Assembly: GCA_018292915.2 (NCBI GenBank)
Contig: JACVVK020000016.1
Location: 2,158,001-2,222,000, forward strand
Source of the DNA: Batillaria attramentaria
Lineage: Eukaryota; Mollusca; Gastropoda; Batillariidae
Direction of reading: 5' to 3'
Length of the DNA stretch: 64,000 nt
Within the stretch, counting starts at the first letter, position 1. Each line of letters begins with the position of its first letter. Below, piece after piece: positions 48,333-59,877 of the stretch. The notes under the pieces were generated by a model, which saw only the letters and a list, made by a program, of their open reading frames with translations, was not told the origin of the DNA and did not search any database. A program made the translations under genes and the position numbers.

Positions 48333-48333
<1 letters not shown>

Positions 48334-48450
48334 CGGGTACCAGATGAGTCACTGCTGTAGAAAGACGGTGTAGGGGGAGGGGGGCGAGGTGGGGTGTGTG
48401 TGTGTGGGGGGGGGGGGGGGGCTTGTTTTTGATAAGGTTTGCGTTTCCAG

Positions 48451-48619
48451 ATGTAAGAAGACTGTCAATCGTGTTCCACCCAAGACTCGGGCCATTGCCT
48501 GTAACATCTGCAGACAACATTGCCGCATGCTGTGCAGGGCTAGGCCGGCTCTCTACAAGGATAACAGCGTCCCATTAACAAAACATTATTGCAAAGAAAT
48601 CTGTGATTTATGGAGCTAA
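48451..48619 (+). CDS. Candidate cysteine-rich terminal exon
   Basis: A pyrimidine-rich stretch ends in TTTCCAG at 48450, a plausible acceptor. The phase-2 frame that follows encodes about 56 residues with seven cysteines (C-x18-C-x2-C-x3-C-x3-C-x16-C-x3-C) and stops at TAA 48617-48619. The central CNICRQHCRMLC cluster resembles a metal- or disulfide-bonded module, but I do not recognise the family. The upstream exon was not found. Chance remains possible. Confidence 0.2.
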
Positions 48620-49078
48620 GCGCGGGACCTCACCAGCATTATCCCATTGTAGAAATGGAAAACGAGAGTGAATGTGTTGCTAATTTGCGTGTCGCTAGAG
48701 TTCCTGTTGCATTGACTGAGAGCGCACCCCCGTCTCTCTCCACACCGTCGTGCCTCGCCGCCTCCCCCCCCCCCCCCCCCGCCCCTCCTCCTTGCCGACA
48801 CACGCCGGGAACTGTGTGATTGATCACCTGCTTGTTTTCACTTTACTGGCAGGTGCACTTGATCGATTTAGGGGAAAAAATGGCCATCTTTCTCAAAATC
48901 ACTAAAAGCTTTTTTTCTTTTCTTTTCCCCACATACAAAACTGTGTGCATGGCATGCGTGACAGATGAGAGGAGAACCGATGAAACTGTCGGGCTGCAGC
49001 AGGGACAGTAACTGCTGGCCGGGCTGCGTCATGAACGTAGAGCCAGCGTGAGAGAGACATCCATGATGAGGGGATAAG

Positions 49079-49134
49079 GACACAGCAGACACTTTCATCG
49101 TACTCTGACACAGCAGACACTTTCATCGTACTCT
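49079..49134. repeat. Perfect 28-bp tandem duplication
   Basis: GACACAGCAGAC...CGTACTCT occurs at 49079-49106 and 49107-49134 without a mismatch. GACACA follows as a partial third unit. Confidence 0.95.
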
Positions 49135-49139
49135 GACAC

Positions 49140-50580
49140 ATCAGGTGGAACAAGAAACGTCTCCCACAAGAAAGGAACAGATTGGAGACAATGCTCAATA
49201 CATCCGCCAGATTCAGTTTCCACAGTGTTAAAGTTGTTTGGTTGGTCGGTTGGTTGGTTGTAAAGCCAAATTTGTTACATTTAGTACAGTCAGTTACTGG
49301 CCTTGAGAGACCTGCAGACTAATTCCATCTGAAAGAAACAACAACACACAATAATAATAATAATGTAATGTGGTGAACAGTCAACAGGATGTTGCCAATG
49401 TGTGACTGACTGAGTGGGAAGTAAGTCCGGCTGGTGGACGAATTGATACTTCACTGATGGCGACCTCAGCATGCGGCACGAGCAACCCGTTCTCTGCCTA
49501 ATGCACAGGGATAACTCCAACGCCCCTTTCTCCCCGCCAGCAAAAATGCCGAGTGATTCTCTGTATCTTGGCCGCTAGATAGCATCGCCACAAGAGGCAG
49601 TGCTATAGGGGGACCCAGTAACAAACGGCACAACTTTCCCCATTTGCTGGTCGGGAACTTTCACACGACCATTGGTCCATACCACTATACCACCGGCAGA
49701 CAGAAAGATTCAGGTCAGATAGAACTTTACAAAGTGTATTAGTTCCATCGACGTATAGATCTAGGATCTATATGTCTTTGATTAGTTCCTTTCCCAGGCC
49801 GGTGCCTCGATGCTCGCAATACTGATAATGACCTGTGGCTCGTCACCCGACCCACTCTACATTTTGCGGCACCGTCGTCTCTGAACTTTTTATCATCGAA
49901 CAACGACGACCAGAAGAATTTGGTGGCGCTGTTTAAATGTGCTGGTCTTGGGCTGATGATAAAAGTTAATTAGCCGAACGACACTAACATGTGTGATTTA
50001 CTATGCTACTGGAGAATCGTGGGCCCAAGTCAATTATACACGCCAGTATATGTTTACTGACCCAGTGGTTTAACTCGGTCTACCTCACGATAGGCAACTC
50101 TCAAAGTGTCAAAAAGAAAGAAAGGGGCAAAAAAAAACCCCAAAACCCTGAGAATTATTTTGACTGTCGGACACTTAAATTAAGCCTGTGCAAAATCTCC
50201 CCCCGGCTTTTCTGCAGGAAACCGTTTCTAGTCAGTAACCGCCCTAACTCCATTCCTCTCCCCCGCCACTGAGTGAGACTTGGAAAAAGCCGCTGGTTTG
50301 GATATGTTCACTTCCACGGCCCGGTGTACGTCCGCTATCGCTCAGAAAATATAATTATGGTAGATAAATGTAAAAAAGAAATAACTGATAACGCCGACCT
50401 GCCAACCCTAATATGTCTGACACCGCTAACTGGAACCACAGATGATTTTTTGTTTTGTTTGGTTTGTTTGTTTGTTTGTTTGTTTTTTTGTTTTGTCTGA
50501 ATATGGAGGCAGCATCATGTCATCCCTAGACGGCGTGTTTGTTTGTTTGTTTGCTTGAATAACGGGCTGCCTGGCTGGGT
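49140..50580. other. Stretch without recognisable gene
   Basis: Short ORFs only, plus a GTTT-rich segment at about 50448-50482. Confidence 0.55.

Positions 50581-50581
<1 letters not shown>

Positions 50582-50620
<39 letters not shown>
50582..50620. repeat. (CT)n microsatellite
   Basis: Almost 20 CT units. Confidence 0.97.
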
Positions 50621-50622
<2 letters not shown>

Positions 50623-50733
50623 CAAGAGTGAATATTGTATAATTGTTGTATTTTGCAGGTGTTACGACCATTAGTCTATTTTCATTCCAAGCATACAGAA
50701 TACATTTACGTAACAAATGTAAGGGCAAAAATC

Positions 50734-51112
50734 ATGTCCAAACGACCACCATCAAACCGGACTGTTGTCCACGCAGTGACTGTGTCAGGTTTCATACAGA
50801 AACCACCGGCGGTGCTGTCTGTCCCATAGCTTGAAAGATAAAAGCGATTATGAGGAGCTTATTACGAGCCCTTTACACAACCCGCTGTGGCATTCCTTCT
50901 GGACTGGTCGGTGTGTCTGCAGTAGTCGTCGCTCATCAACAGAGCATGTATGGATTAGCCGGATTTCTTGGCAGGTGGTCCGAAACTGCATGTTCAAGTT
51001 TCTATAGATCTCAGTATGAAAGGTTAAAGAAAGAAGCCGTCTATTGATGAGTGACCTAACCGATAATTATTCAACAGCACACCACCACCTGTAGCCATGG
51101 GTTGTGTAGCCG
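50734..51112 (+). repeat. Unclassified dispersed repeat, copy 2
   Basis: Matches the minus strand of 33202-33513, starting ATGTCCAAACGACCACC and ending GGGTTGTGTAGCCG. Relative to copy 1 it has an extra block of about 75 bp between CAGAAACC and TGTGGCATTCC (about 50802-50885). No coding frame is conserved across both copies. Confidence 0.9.
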
Positions 51113-51804
51113 GAGATTATTAGACCGAAGCTGTGGGGGAGGAGATGTATGTGTGTGTGTTGGGGGGGGGGGGGGAGAGGGGGTAGGTGGTGGGCGAAAG
51201 CAAGCATAGCCGGCTATCCGCAAACATAATTATTATAACAGTGCATCTCAAGTTGTGTGCAAATTTTTAGCTAATCAATAATCATTAATTTCACAAATTT
51301 AAAGTCGGCTGGCAACATTTTGTTTTTTTCAACGTGTTATGTTTGTTTTGGTGTTTGTTTTTTTCAGGCAAAGGTTTACATACAATGGCGGCCAGTACTT
51401 GAAAACAGGAAAGCGCATATATGACATTCTCTCGTATATCAAGTTACCTTCGTAAAAGGATATGCATGGTCAACTTGCAGTGGCATGGCAGAATACATAC
51501 GCTCGTATTCAGTGCTCTAACTCGGTAGAACAGTGCAGTTGGTCACTCATCTAGATCGGTATGCTGGCCACATATTTCTAGAAGAAGAAAAAAATGGGTG
51601 ACAGGGTTCTGTCTGGTCACAGTGTCGGCCGTATTGGTTGGTCAGTTGGAGGTTGAACGCTTCAGTATTGGGACGAAGCCAAAAACTTACGTGCACTCTG
51701 GTGCACAGCACGGATTAGGTACAGCCCACAGGCTACCTCATGGCTGAGGTAGATTTTCGGCTTTCTCCCAACATCATAGTTGACACCGATTGGAGACGAC
51801 CTTA

Positions 51805-52145
51805 ATGGGCAGGTTATGGGGGAAGGGACAACTACCCTAATTTAACAGTCCCGCAGCTGAACACTATTCAGTTCAGACAGTCACTGAGGCCGCCTTGACT
51901 GTGAATGACATGCTGAAGAAACAGGTCCAGTTCGCACAACCAGAGAAAACGGGCAGCGTTTTAGAGTACGGGTTTGCCGGAACGCACACACCTTCGCACG
52001 AAATGCGCGAAAGTGTTTAGCCGGAGTGATTTGACGTCTCAACGGGCAGGTTATGGGCGATGGGGGGATGGGGGGGGGGGAGACGGCCATCCTAAGGAAA
52101 CAGGCGAACAGTCCAGCTGAGCACGATTCAGTTCAGTCAGACTGG
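51805..52145. repeat. Diverged tandem duplication, ~237-bp spacing
   Basis: GGGCAGGTTATGGG occurs near 51812 and 52048. ACAGTCC..CAGCTGA.CAC.ATTCAGTTCAG occurs near 51847 and 52109. Order and spacing agree, so this is an old tandem duplication. Confidence 0.7.
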
Positions 52146-52699
52146 GGAGCCTCTGATTTGATGGTGATGATCTGACTGGTGTGATGGGCCTGCCGGTTAC
52201 ACAAACAGATTCAGTGCTACAGTTCCTTGGTGCAATGGAACTGACTGCTGTCTGCGAGAGTGCGAGACTGAGCAGAGGCCGGCCACCCCTTATACTTGAT
52301 GTCCACGACTGGCCCCAGTACAGTATTCAGATAACACGGCCACATCGGACAACCATGCACTGAGGAGAACTGGGCCATGAAAAAAAAAGTGGTGGTGTTG
52401 CCTTTTTTTCCCCGTGTTTTCGAAACAAAGAGAGAGGGCTGGTGTTCCGTGATGTGTAAATGGTCTCAGCATGAGATCGTAACACCATGCACTAGACTGA
52501 TGTTGCGATGGCATTACCCCTGTGTAGTGTCTGTCGTCACTTGCAGTCTGCGGTGTTCACTGCCTGTCTAGCTCCCCAGCATGGAGTGGCGCAATGAGAA
52601 CAAATCGCCGTGTGATTGCCGCAATCCGGATAATCAGCCGATCTCAACACGGCCTTACCACCTAACACATGGCCGGCTGTGTCACAGCGGGGTGTGAAA

Positions 52700-52860
52700 G
52701 AGGTGACAGCGGCAGGGGGGCGGAGCCACAGCGCGTGTGATTGGATGACTGGCGGTCAGGGGCGGGCTGTGCGCGTGGCAGGTGGGAGCGCGCGCTTGAT
52801 TGTCCCGTTGCAAAACGTCGTACACCTCGTGTAGTCCGCCCCAGCGAGCTCCACCGTGGG
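52700..52860 (+). promoter_or_regulatory. Promoter-like CpG-rich segment
   Basis: GC boxes GGGGGGCGGAG (about 52714) and GGGGCGGG (52758-52765), an inverted GC box CCGCCCC (about 52837) and ATTGG (52740-52744, inverted CCAAT) lie within 140 bases of unusually CpG-rich DNA. A CTG|GTAAGT donor lies at 53156/53157, so a first exon could span about 52860-53156. No signal peptide or known protein is evident in that exon. A link to the Ig exon 6.7 kb downstream is speculation. Confidence 0.35.
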
Positions 52861-53159
52861 CTTGTCGTCTGGTGTTGTGTGCTGGCCACGCTGTGCCTCC
52901 CACCGCCCCTCAAGGCGCTACTACAGCGCTCCTCCGACACTCCAGCCCCCGCTGTTGACGCTTCTTCCTCTGGGTAGCCTCAAGCTGAGTTTCATGATGT
53001 GTGAAGGAGTAACGATGTGGCGATCGACCCCAACCCATACGATGTGGATGCTTTACACGCGGAGCTAGTGTCGGTTGTGACTGCGGCAAGTGTGCCGTTG
53101 TGGTGCAGCGCCTTTTGGATTGAAAATGATACTGTGGATTATACTTTTTACTACTGGTA

Positions 53160-55373
53160 AGTTCTGTCAACCGCAACCTCTAACCTCAGCGAAAAATGAA
53201 TCGGCGACCACTCCCATACCACGCCACCCCTTTCATATCTGAGTTAACTTGGGTCAGTGATGCTTCTCATTTCATTTTTGTAGCCGGCAATAAATATACA
53301 CAGAACCCAGACGACAAAGGCTGATTGTAAATGAAAACTAGTCAGTCAGAGAAGATCATAACAAACGTAGCCATGAGAACCGTTCGTTGATTCTATCATT
53401 TACAACCTTCACTTCAAACACCGTGCCCTCAGCCATAAACTGCTGGTTTCCAAACTGTGAAAGAGAAAACAGCAGACAGACAAAAAGCAGCCAGGCAGGG
53501 AAGGTGAGGGAGGGATCAGCCCCAGACGTGGGCATTCTTCTGGTAAAGTAGCATGTAGATCCTTATCGGGTGTCGGCCCTCTACTGCCACGGGAAGCGAG
53601 GAAACACGTGTAGTATGGCCCAACTCCCACAGCGCCTTATTCTCTGGTAATATTGTCAGTTTGATGGCTGCCTTGTTTGTGTGTTCGTCACCCTGAAGAA
53701 GGCTTGATGGCTAGGATCAATGGTACAAAAAAAACTTCCCTATTTATCTCCTTGATGCTGGCGGTAGAAACCTGGCCGGATAGCATGCTCCATTGATAAA
53801 GCTGTTGTCGCTTAGCTCAGTCAGTGCGGCCCTCAGTAAAAACTTACTTGTAGTTCAGGTGGATGGCGATCAGCGTGAAGTGGGGTGTGTGTGACGTCCC
53901 CTAAGTCACTGCCGGCAGCGCCGGCTACTGATTTGAAAAAGAAATGGAGAGGTAGCTGTTTCTTGACTGACTTACTTACATGTCGACCTCATCTATCTAG
54001 CTGTCTACATATCGGGAAACCGGCGTCTATGTTTTCCAAACAAACTGTTTAGCGTGTGATCGTACTGTTTTAATGGACAACACTCAGAAATAATAATTGT
54101 GTATTCATACGCACTGACTGGTGCCGTCAGTGTCAGACTGAGGGAGTGTTCGTTGATCTGCCCATCTCACTGAGTCAAACGGACAGAACTGAAGTATTGT
54201 TTTATCATAATTTCTTATTTAAACTGAGTGTAAAATTGTGCCGGTTTGTGTTGTAACTGAGTGCGTACTTGATAGTACGTGGTACACTGAGATTCTGTAC
54301 AAATTCTAACGCCCGGGCCATTGAGTCCATCTGCTGGTGTTTTAGTTTTGTTGCCAGTGTTACACTGACTGGGTAGAAAACACTTACACTGTGACCATCG
54401 CCCCCCTCCCCCCACGCCTTCCCGGTTTTAATTTACCCTAGAGTGGTTTCAGTTGAATTGCGGATAGTCTTACTGAATTTATTTTGCCAACTGGTCAGCT
54501 TATGCAACTTTTCCAATCAAGTTTCGCCGGAATATCGCTGACGGTGTTCCCGTGGCCGCCAGTCCTTTATACAATAGTGGCAGCAAAGACTATATATAAT
54601 ATACACGCAGTATTTACTGCGTGTATAGCCTTTGGTGGCAGTTCGTCCGTTCTGAGAGCGTTTGCCACTGGCAAACTGACGTTGCAGGGGGTGGCGATGG
54701 GGCATTGATCCGAAAAACCAGACAAGGAAGGGGGGGGGGGCTGTCAAATGCTCCTCGATGCAAAAAGAACAACGGGGGAGGAGGGGCTAGATTATGAAGT
54801 CCTTATAGCCAGGCTCTGGTTTCTTCTGCTGCTTCTCTTTTCTTCGGGTTTTTCCCCCCTTCAGCCTCTTTCCCCGTCTTCTTCCCCTGTCTTGTCCACA
54901 GGATTTGGGGGTGGGGAGGGGTGGAAATACTCTGCCACCCCCCCCCCCATTCCGCCGCTTATGCCATATATATATCGGCTGCGACATGAATGAAAGAGGT
55001 CCTTGGTAAAACCGAGGGGTGAAGACGTCGACCTTAGCTGAAGAAACCCAAGAACTAAGGAAGATTGCAAAACCAGTTTCCGTAGCAACGAAACGACCTC
55101 GTGACGGCAAGACGTTTTGCTCCCACCGTGCAATAAGTAAGCGGCGAAAGAAGGAAGATAAATAAATATGTGTAGTCGTCAATACGTACTGATGACTCGC
55201 TTTGACCTTTGGCCGGTATATATATATGCAATGTTAGGACTACGCTGGCGCACAATGAAATTGTGTAGATGTCTTTATTTTCCCATTTATTGGTCTGTCT
55301 GTGCCGGTGTGGCATTTTTTCCCTTTCACTTCAGAAGCATTATTGGCACGAGAAACATAGTGGCAGAGAGACG
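53160..55373. other. Stretch without recognisable gene
   Basis: Contains a 12-bp-arm palindrome at 54601-54626 and poly-G/poly-C tracts near 54730 and 54940. No recognisable exon. Confidence 0.55.
54601..54626. repeat. Perfect palindrome, 12-bp arms, 2-base loop
   Basis: ATACACGCAGTA, TT, then TACTGCGTGTAT. Confidence 0.95.
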
Positions 55374-55442
55374 TTAACTCTTTGACGACGGAGCGCAATT
55401 TCTGAATGTGTCAGAAATTGCGCTCCGTCGTCAAAGAGTTAA
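55374..55442. mobile_element. TTAA-bounded perfect hairpin, possible piggyBac-type MITE remnant
   Basis: 55374-55405 and 55411-55442 are exact 32-bp reverse complements separated by ATGTG. The arms begin TTAACTCTTTGACGACGG and end CCGTCGTCAAAGAGTTAA. piggyBac-family elements insert at TTAA, duplicate it, and have termini of the CCYTTTG kind, so TTAA plus CTCTTTG suggests two joined terminal repeats. A simple snap-back duplication is the alternative. Confidence 0.6.
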
Positions 55443-55476
55443 AGTCGTGCGCCATGTATCTATACTGATATGTAAC

Positions 55477-55482
<6 letters not shown>

Positions 55483-55565
<83 letters not shown>
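55483..55565. repeat. (GT)n-(GA)n compound microsatellite
   Basis: About 24 GT units followed by about 17 GA units. Confidence 0.97.
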
Positions 55566-55570
<5 letters not shown>

Positions 55571-56953
55571 ATGTTCTCGTTCAAGGCAGCGGTGCTCATC
55601 ATCTCCACTAAGAAAGCATTGCGACCAAAGCGTGCGTCATCGCGTTGTTGTCCGTTCGGTATTACAAAACAAACACTCAGTGATGCAGTTGGAAGTGTTG
55701 TGGGATGAACAGCAAAACAACAAAATAGTCAATACTGAGAATAAACGAATAAAGGCGGAGGGCTGGCGCCTCCGGAGGGGGGGGGGGGGATAGAGGTATG
55801 CCGGTGTTGCCAGTTTGACAGAGATCTTTAAAGTTCGGCAGTTATGGATTGTGGATGATCAGGAAGGGACGCATCAAAGAAGCCGAATCCCACAGCCATA
55901 CCATGGCGCTAGCTGGTACGTAATGGTGTGATGGTGTGTAATTTATGCCTGAAGTCACAATGAGAGACAGTCACTCAAACACTGACTGAGTCAGCCCGTG
56001 AAAGCTGCCCGACCGGCGCAGCAGACGTCAGTATCCGGCCAAAGTTGGTGAACAACGGAAAATGTTCGCTGAGACTGTACAGAACCTCAGACCTGTAAAA
56101 GACGTTGTTTTGCTGTGGTAACTGCATATATAGGCCTATATGCCGTGTGAAAAATTGCGCGTTAGTTGTCAGCCGACACTTACTCGCGGGCTCTGCAAGT
56201 CTACATGATTTAGTCTGTAAACTTTGAGGTCCCGTACTCAGCCTAGGACAGGTTATGTAAAGAGGCGTTCACTGTGTTTAGATCGTCCTGTTGATCATCA
56301 CAGTGAGGTGCCGGTTATTAGTAACCGGGATCAATAGAAGTGTGACTAGCCACTGTTCACGCCGGGTGAGTGCCGACCAGTCCCGGCAGCCGCGATGCAT
56401 AGGAAACACTTTGCGGCACTCGCATTCTGCAAGTGACCTAGAGAAACGTTGCTAACCAGTGTTTAATAGAAAGCAGTGAGGAGAAAACGGTGTGTTTCTA
56501 TTTTGCTGTTCACCTCGTTAGGGGCAGAAAGTGTAGTGCAACCCCAGACCTGTCCGTCAGCACCTCGTTCTCTCCACCGCTACAGATCGGGAGCGCCCAA
56601 GAAACGCTAACAGGTTTACCGCAACAAAGACACACAGGTCTTGGCTTTTCCAACTCGGCGTCTTTGTACTGCAGTGAACAGACTTCATTAATGCACTTTA
56701 CTTTTAAGTAAACCCGCCTAATGTACACGTCATGCGCACGCTGATGTTTATTTGTAAGCGTTTAGGTTGAAATGCTAACACTACATAGCCTGATAGCAGG
56801 AAAGTTTTGTGTCGTCACGCCGGAGAGCCCCAGATGAAGCCATTACTTGCAAGTGTGGTCTGCACCTTTTCACATTTTATGTATCGTGTTGTACTGTTTG
56901 TTTGTGATCGGATAGCACAGCATTTGTATGTGTAGGCTATATCGATTATATGT
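55566..56953. other. Stretch without recognisable gene
   Basis: A poly-G run at about 55778-55789; no recognisable exon. Confidence 0.55.
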
Positions 56954-57025
56954 GTCCAATGGCATACAAAGCACACATCTGCTAGATCTAGGTAGCGCTC
57001 TTAGCTTTACTTACTCCCCCCTCCC

Positions 57026-57060
<35 letters not shown>

Positions 57061-57191
57061 ATAGGAACAAAGGCGTCACTAAAGCCGAAAACGTGCGCTC
57101 ATAAGTCAAGTCAGTTTGAAAGTAGGGGAGGTAAGTAAAGCTGAGAGCGCTCCCTAGATCTAGGAGATGTGTGCTTTGTATGCCATTGGAC
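56954..57191. mobile_element. Foldback/MITE-like element
   Basis: Left arm 56954-57018 and right arm 57126-57191 are about 65-bp reverse complements with about five differences (GTCCAATGGCATACAAAG at the outer ends). The interior of about 107 bp contains (CT)n, (TA)n and a short unique part. No transposase and no clear flanking duplication. Confidence 0.7.
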
Positions 57192-57536
57192 AAGTCCGCC
57201 TTGCCCTATATTGGCTACAAGCCACAGTGGAGGAAGGGGCGTGGGGGGATCTACCAGCCTACCGCTGAAACGTCTAACAGATCTAAGGGTATCTCACCAT
57301 TCATAGGGCCCCCATTCCCCTCCCACCGGGAGGAAAATGGTCAGTACGACCTGGCCATAGGAATTGGTGATTTTAGCCGCTCACGACCATTTTCTATATT
57401 AGCCCCTCCACCCCGTATATTGTCTTTTCAGGCCTTTTTAAAATCATATTTTATGGTCTAAACCTGTTTCAAATCTGCGTACTTAGTTCGTCTCTGTTTT
57501 GTTGTTTGTTGTTGCCTTGGTTGATGCTCTGTTGCA

Positions 57537-57927
57537 CTGTGTAGTAGATGGGTACATGTATATTATCGTGATCTGTTCCTTTCACTGTGTAGTAAGTGGG
57601 TATATTATCGTGATCTGTTCCTTTCACTGTGTAGTAAGTGGGTATATTATCGTGATCTGTTCCTTTCACTGTGTAGTAAGTGGGTATATTATCGTGATCT
57701 GTTCCTTTCACTGTGTAGTAAGTGGGTATATTATCGTGATCTGTTCCTTTCACTGTGTAGTAAGTGGGTATATTATCGTGATCTGTTCCTGTCACTGTGT
57801 AGTAGGTGGGTATATTATCGTGATCTGTTCCTTTCACTGTGTAGTAGGTGGGTATATATGTATATTATCGTGATTTGTTCCTTTTACTGTGTAGTAGGTG
57901 GGTATGTTATCGTGATCTGTTCCTTTC
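57537..57927. repeat. 42-bp minisatellite, about nine units
   Basis: Units of the type CTGTGTAGTAAGTGGGTATATTATCG... recur every 42 bases. The first and eighth units are 48 bases because of an inserted ATGTAT-like hexamer. Indels of 6 and a 42-base unit keep both strands open in one frame, which produces 14-residue repeat peptides on both strands; this does not imply coding. Confidence 0.96.
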
Positions 57928-59877
57928 AGTTGTTTGTTCAGTCTCTTGACCATGATACCCCCGAATCCCTTTACTGAATGCTGGTGACGCCGATCGGCTT
58001 TGATGAGGGGTCAGTGTCTCTTGAACAAAAATCGCGTGATTATCTTTAAAGTCAAGGTGAGTGAAGAAGTGGACATGCATTTTGTTTTCTGTGGAGAACA
58101 ACGCTGCCTTCTGTCTGTTGCAAGTCTTGTTTCAACTGGCTTGAACATCGCCAGCTGTGAGGACCATTCCCTGGCAGCTCGGTAACAAAGGAGATAAAGA
58201 TCATGTAGACCTAGGCAGTCTCTGAATTCTTCCAATAGCAGGCGGTATCACTGGCCATTTCTGCAGCAGAACTGCACTTTTTTTGACAGTCTTGTCTTGG
58301 AGAGAGACGTGTAAAACATTTTCAGCTAAAACCCCAACTGTTTGGCAACCGACAACGCATTTTCTTCTTTTAAAAACAACAACAACAAAAACGGTGGTTA
58401 CTTTTCAGAAAATTGGACCTTTCCAGTAAAAACTCCGTGGGTATAAAGATGGCCCAAAAGGCTGACCATTGAAGCAAACATTTTTGGAAAAGTGGACTGT
58501 AGCTACGCAAACGAAACTTGACGCTTTCATGACCGACACTTCGCCGCACTGAATACATGTGAAAGCGTCAAGTTTCGTTTGGTACACATCGTGAAGGCCA
58601 TATCTTCCTATTTTCTTCATGGTAGGCAGAAAACAGTAGTTCGTCTGCTCGTGTGGTGCCTTGTAAAGTTGTGTTGTGCTTTACGTCTGCTAGGTTCAGT
58701 CTCGTGTGCTCGACTCGTCTCCTTGGCGGCGTTTTGTGGCGATGTTTGTGGCAATATGTCTTGTTCACACGTTTCCAGGTAGAGTTTGGTGTATTGTTTT
58801 GCTGTTCTTTGCGTTGTCTTTCCAAATGCAATCAACGTCACCTCAGTTTTCATCCATCTTCAGCGTTTTTAGCAGAAGGTCAGAAATCTCCATTTCAAGG
58901 CCGCTGACCGATGACGTAACTGGAGCGTGTTTTTGTAAACTCGTAAACCACTGAGTGGGTTATGGAAAGCCGTAACTCACACTTTCGCTCTCTGTTTCTT
59001 TACTATTTTCGGACGTAAAGCACTCATAACTCACTGAAAGTTTGCACTGGCGACTGGTGTAAAAGTTTATAAGTTAGACTTTTGTAGCGCTCCTTGGAAC
59101 AGAGCATAGTTTGCGAAGTTCGCGGCACCAAATAACACTCCAAATGACTCCCCCCCCACACACACACACACATACAAGTAATAAGAAGAAAAGGGAAAAC
59201 AACAACAAAACAAACAGTCCTGTTGCCGAGGTATCCTGAAAGTGTACCACCAGGAATCAAACAGTCCTTCTTCAAGAGAAAAAAACAACCTTTTTTCAAT
59301 TGTCTAACTTGCGTTTGACTGAGTTCTGGGCCGTATAGCATTCTCCAGATCGACACTGCTCTGTGGAGGTCGGGTTAGCTCTAATGTGGTCCTGGAACTC
59401 TATCCTCGAAGGAACCGTATTACCTGGTGCGGGCTTCAACAGAGACGTTATACAAACCATATCGAAGTGTAGATTATGTAGCTCGTGGTGGTCGTAAATA
59501 ACCAGTAGGCGATTGATCAGTTAGCTTGCTTTTCCCCCAGATGTTGTCCATTTTGTTGTTTAGGGTTGCCACGAGTGTCGTTTAGAAAGGGGGGGGGGAG
59601 GAGGGGTGCAGGAGGGTAGTAGGAGTTCATTACACTGATCTATCAAAATAAACACCCATGTTAAAATGGTCACTTGTAGCTGTCAGATTGCGACACTGAG
59701 TAACTGTAACAGTCTTCCATACATACCAACTGTTCGAGTCCAGAGTATCGAAAAGACGCGGCGACAGTGCTGGTGAATTCTCGGAGGCCCGGGTGTAAGT
59801 ATGTGCGACCAGTGCAGCGTAGCTGCGTGTATTAGTGTGTAGAGACGGTTACTGACCCCGCGTGTGTGGTGTTGCAG
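57928..59877. other. Stretch without recognisable exon
   Basis: Contains the inverted repeat at 58508-58581 and a G-rich tract at 59589-59620. It probably includes intron upstream of the Ig exon. Confidence 0.5.
58508..58581. repeat. Perfect 22-bp inverted repeat with 30-base loop
   Basis: 58508-58529 (CAAACGAAACTTGACGCTTT then CA) is the exact reverse complement of 58560-58581. A hairpin transcript is possible; no expression evidence. Confidence 0.92.

Noticed and set aside
53806..53835. tRNA A-box-like TTAGCTCAGTCAGTGCGG
   Set aside because: No B box follows at the right distance.
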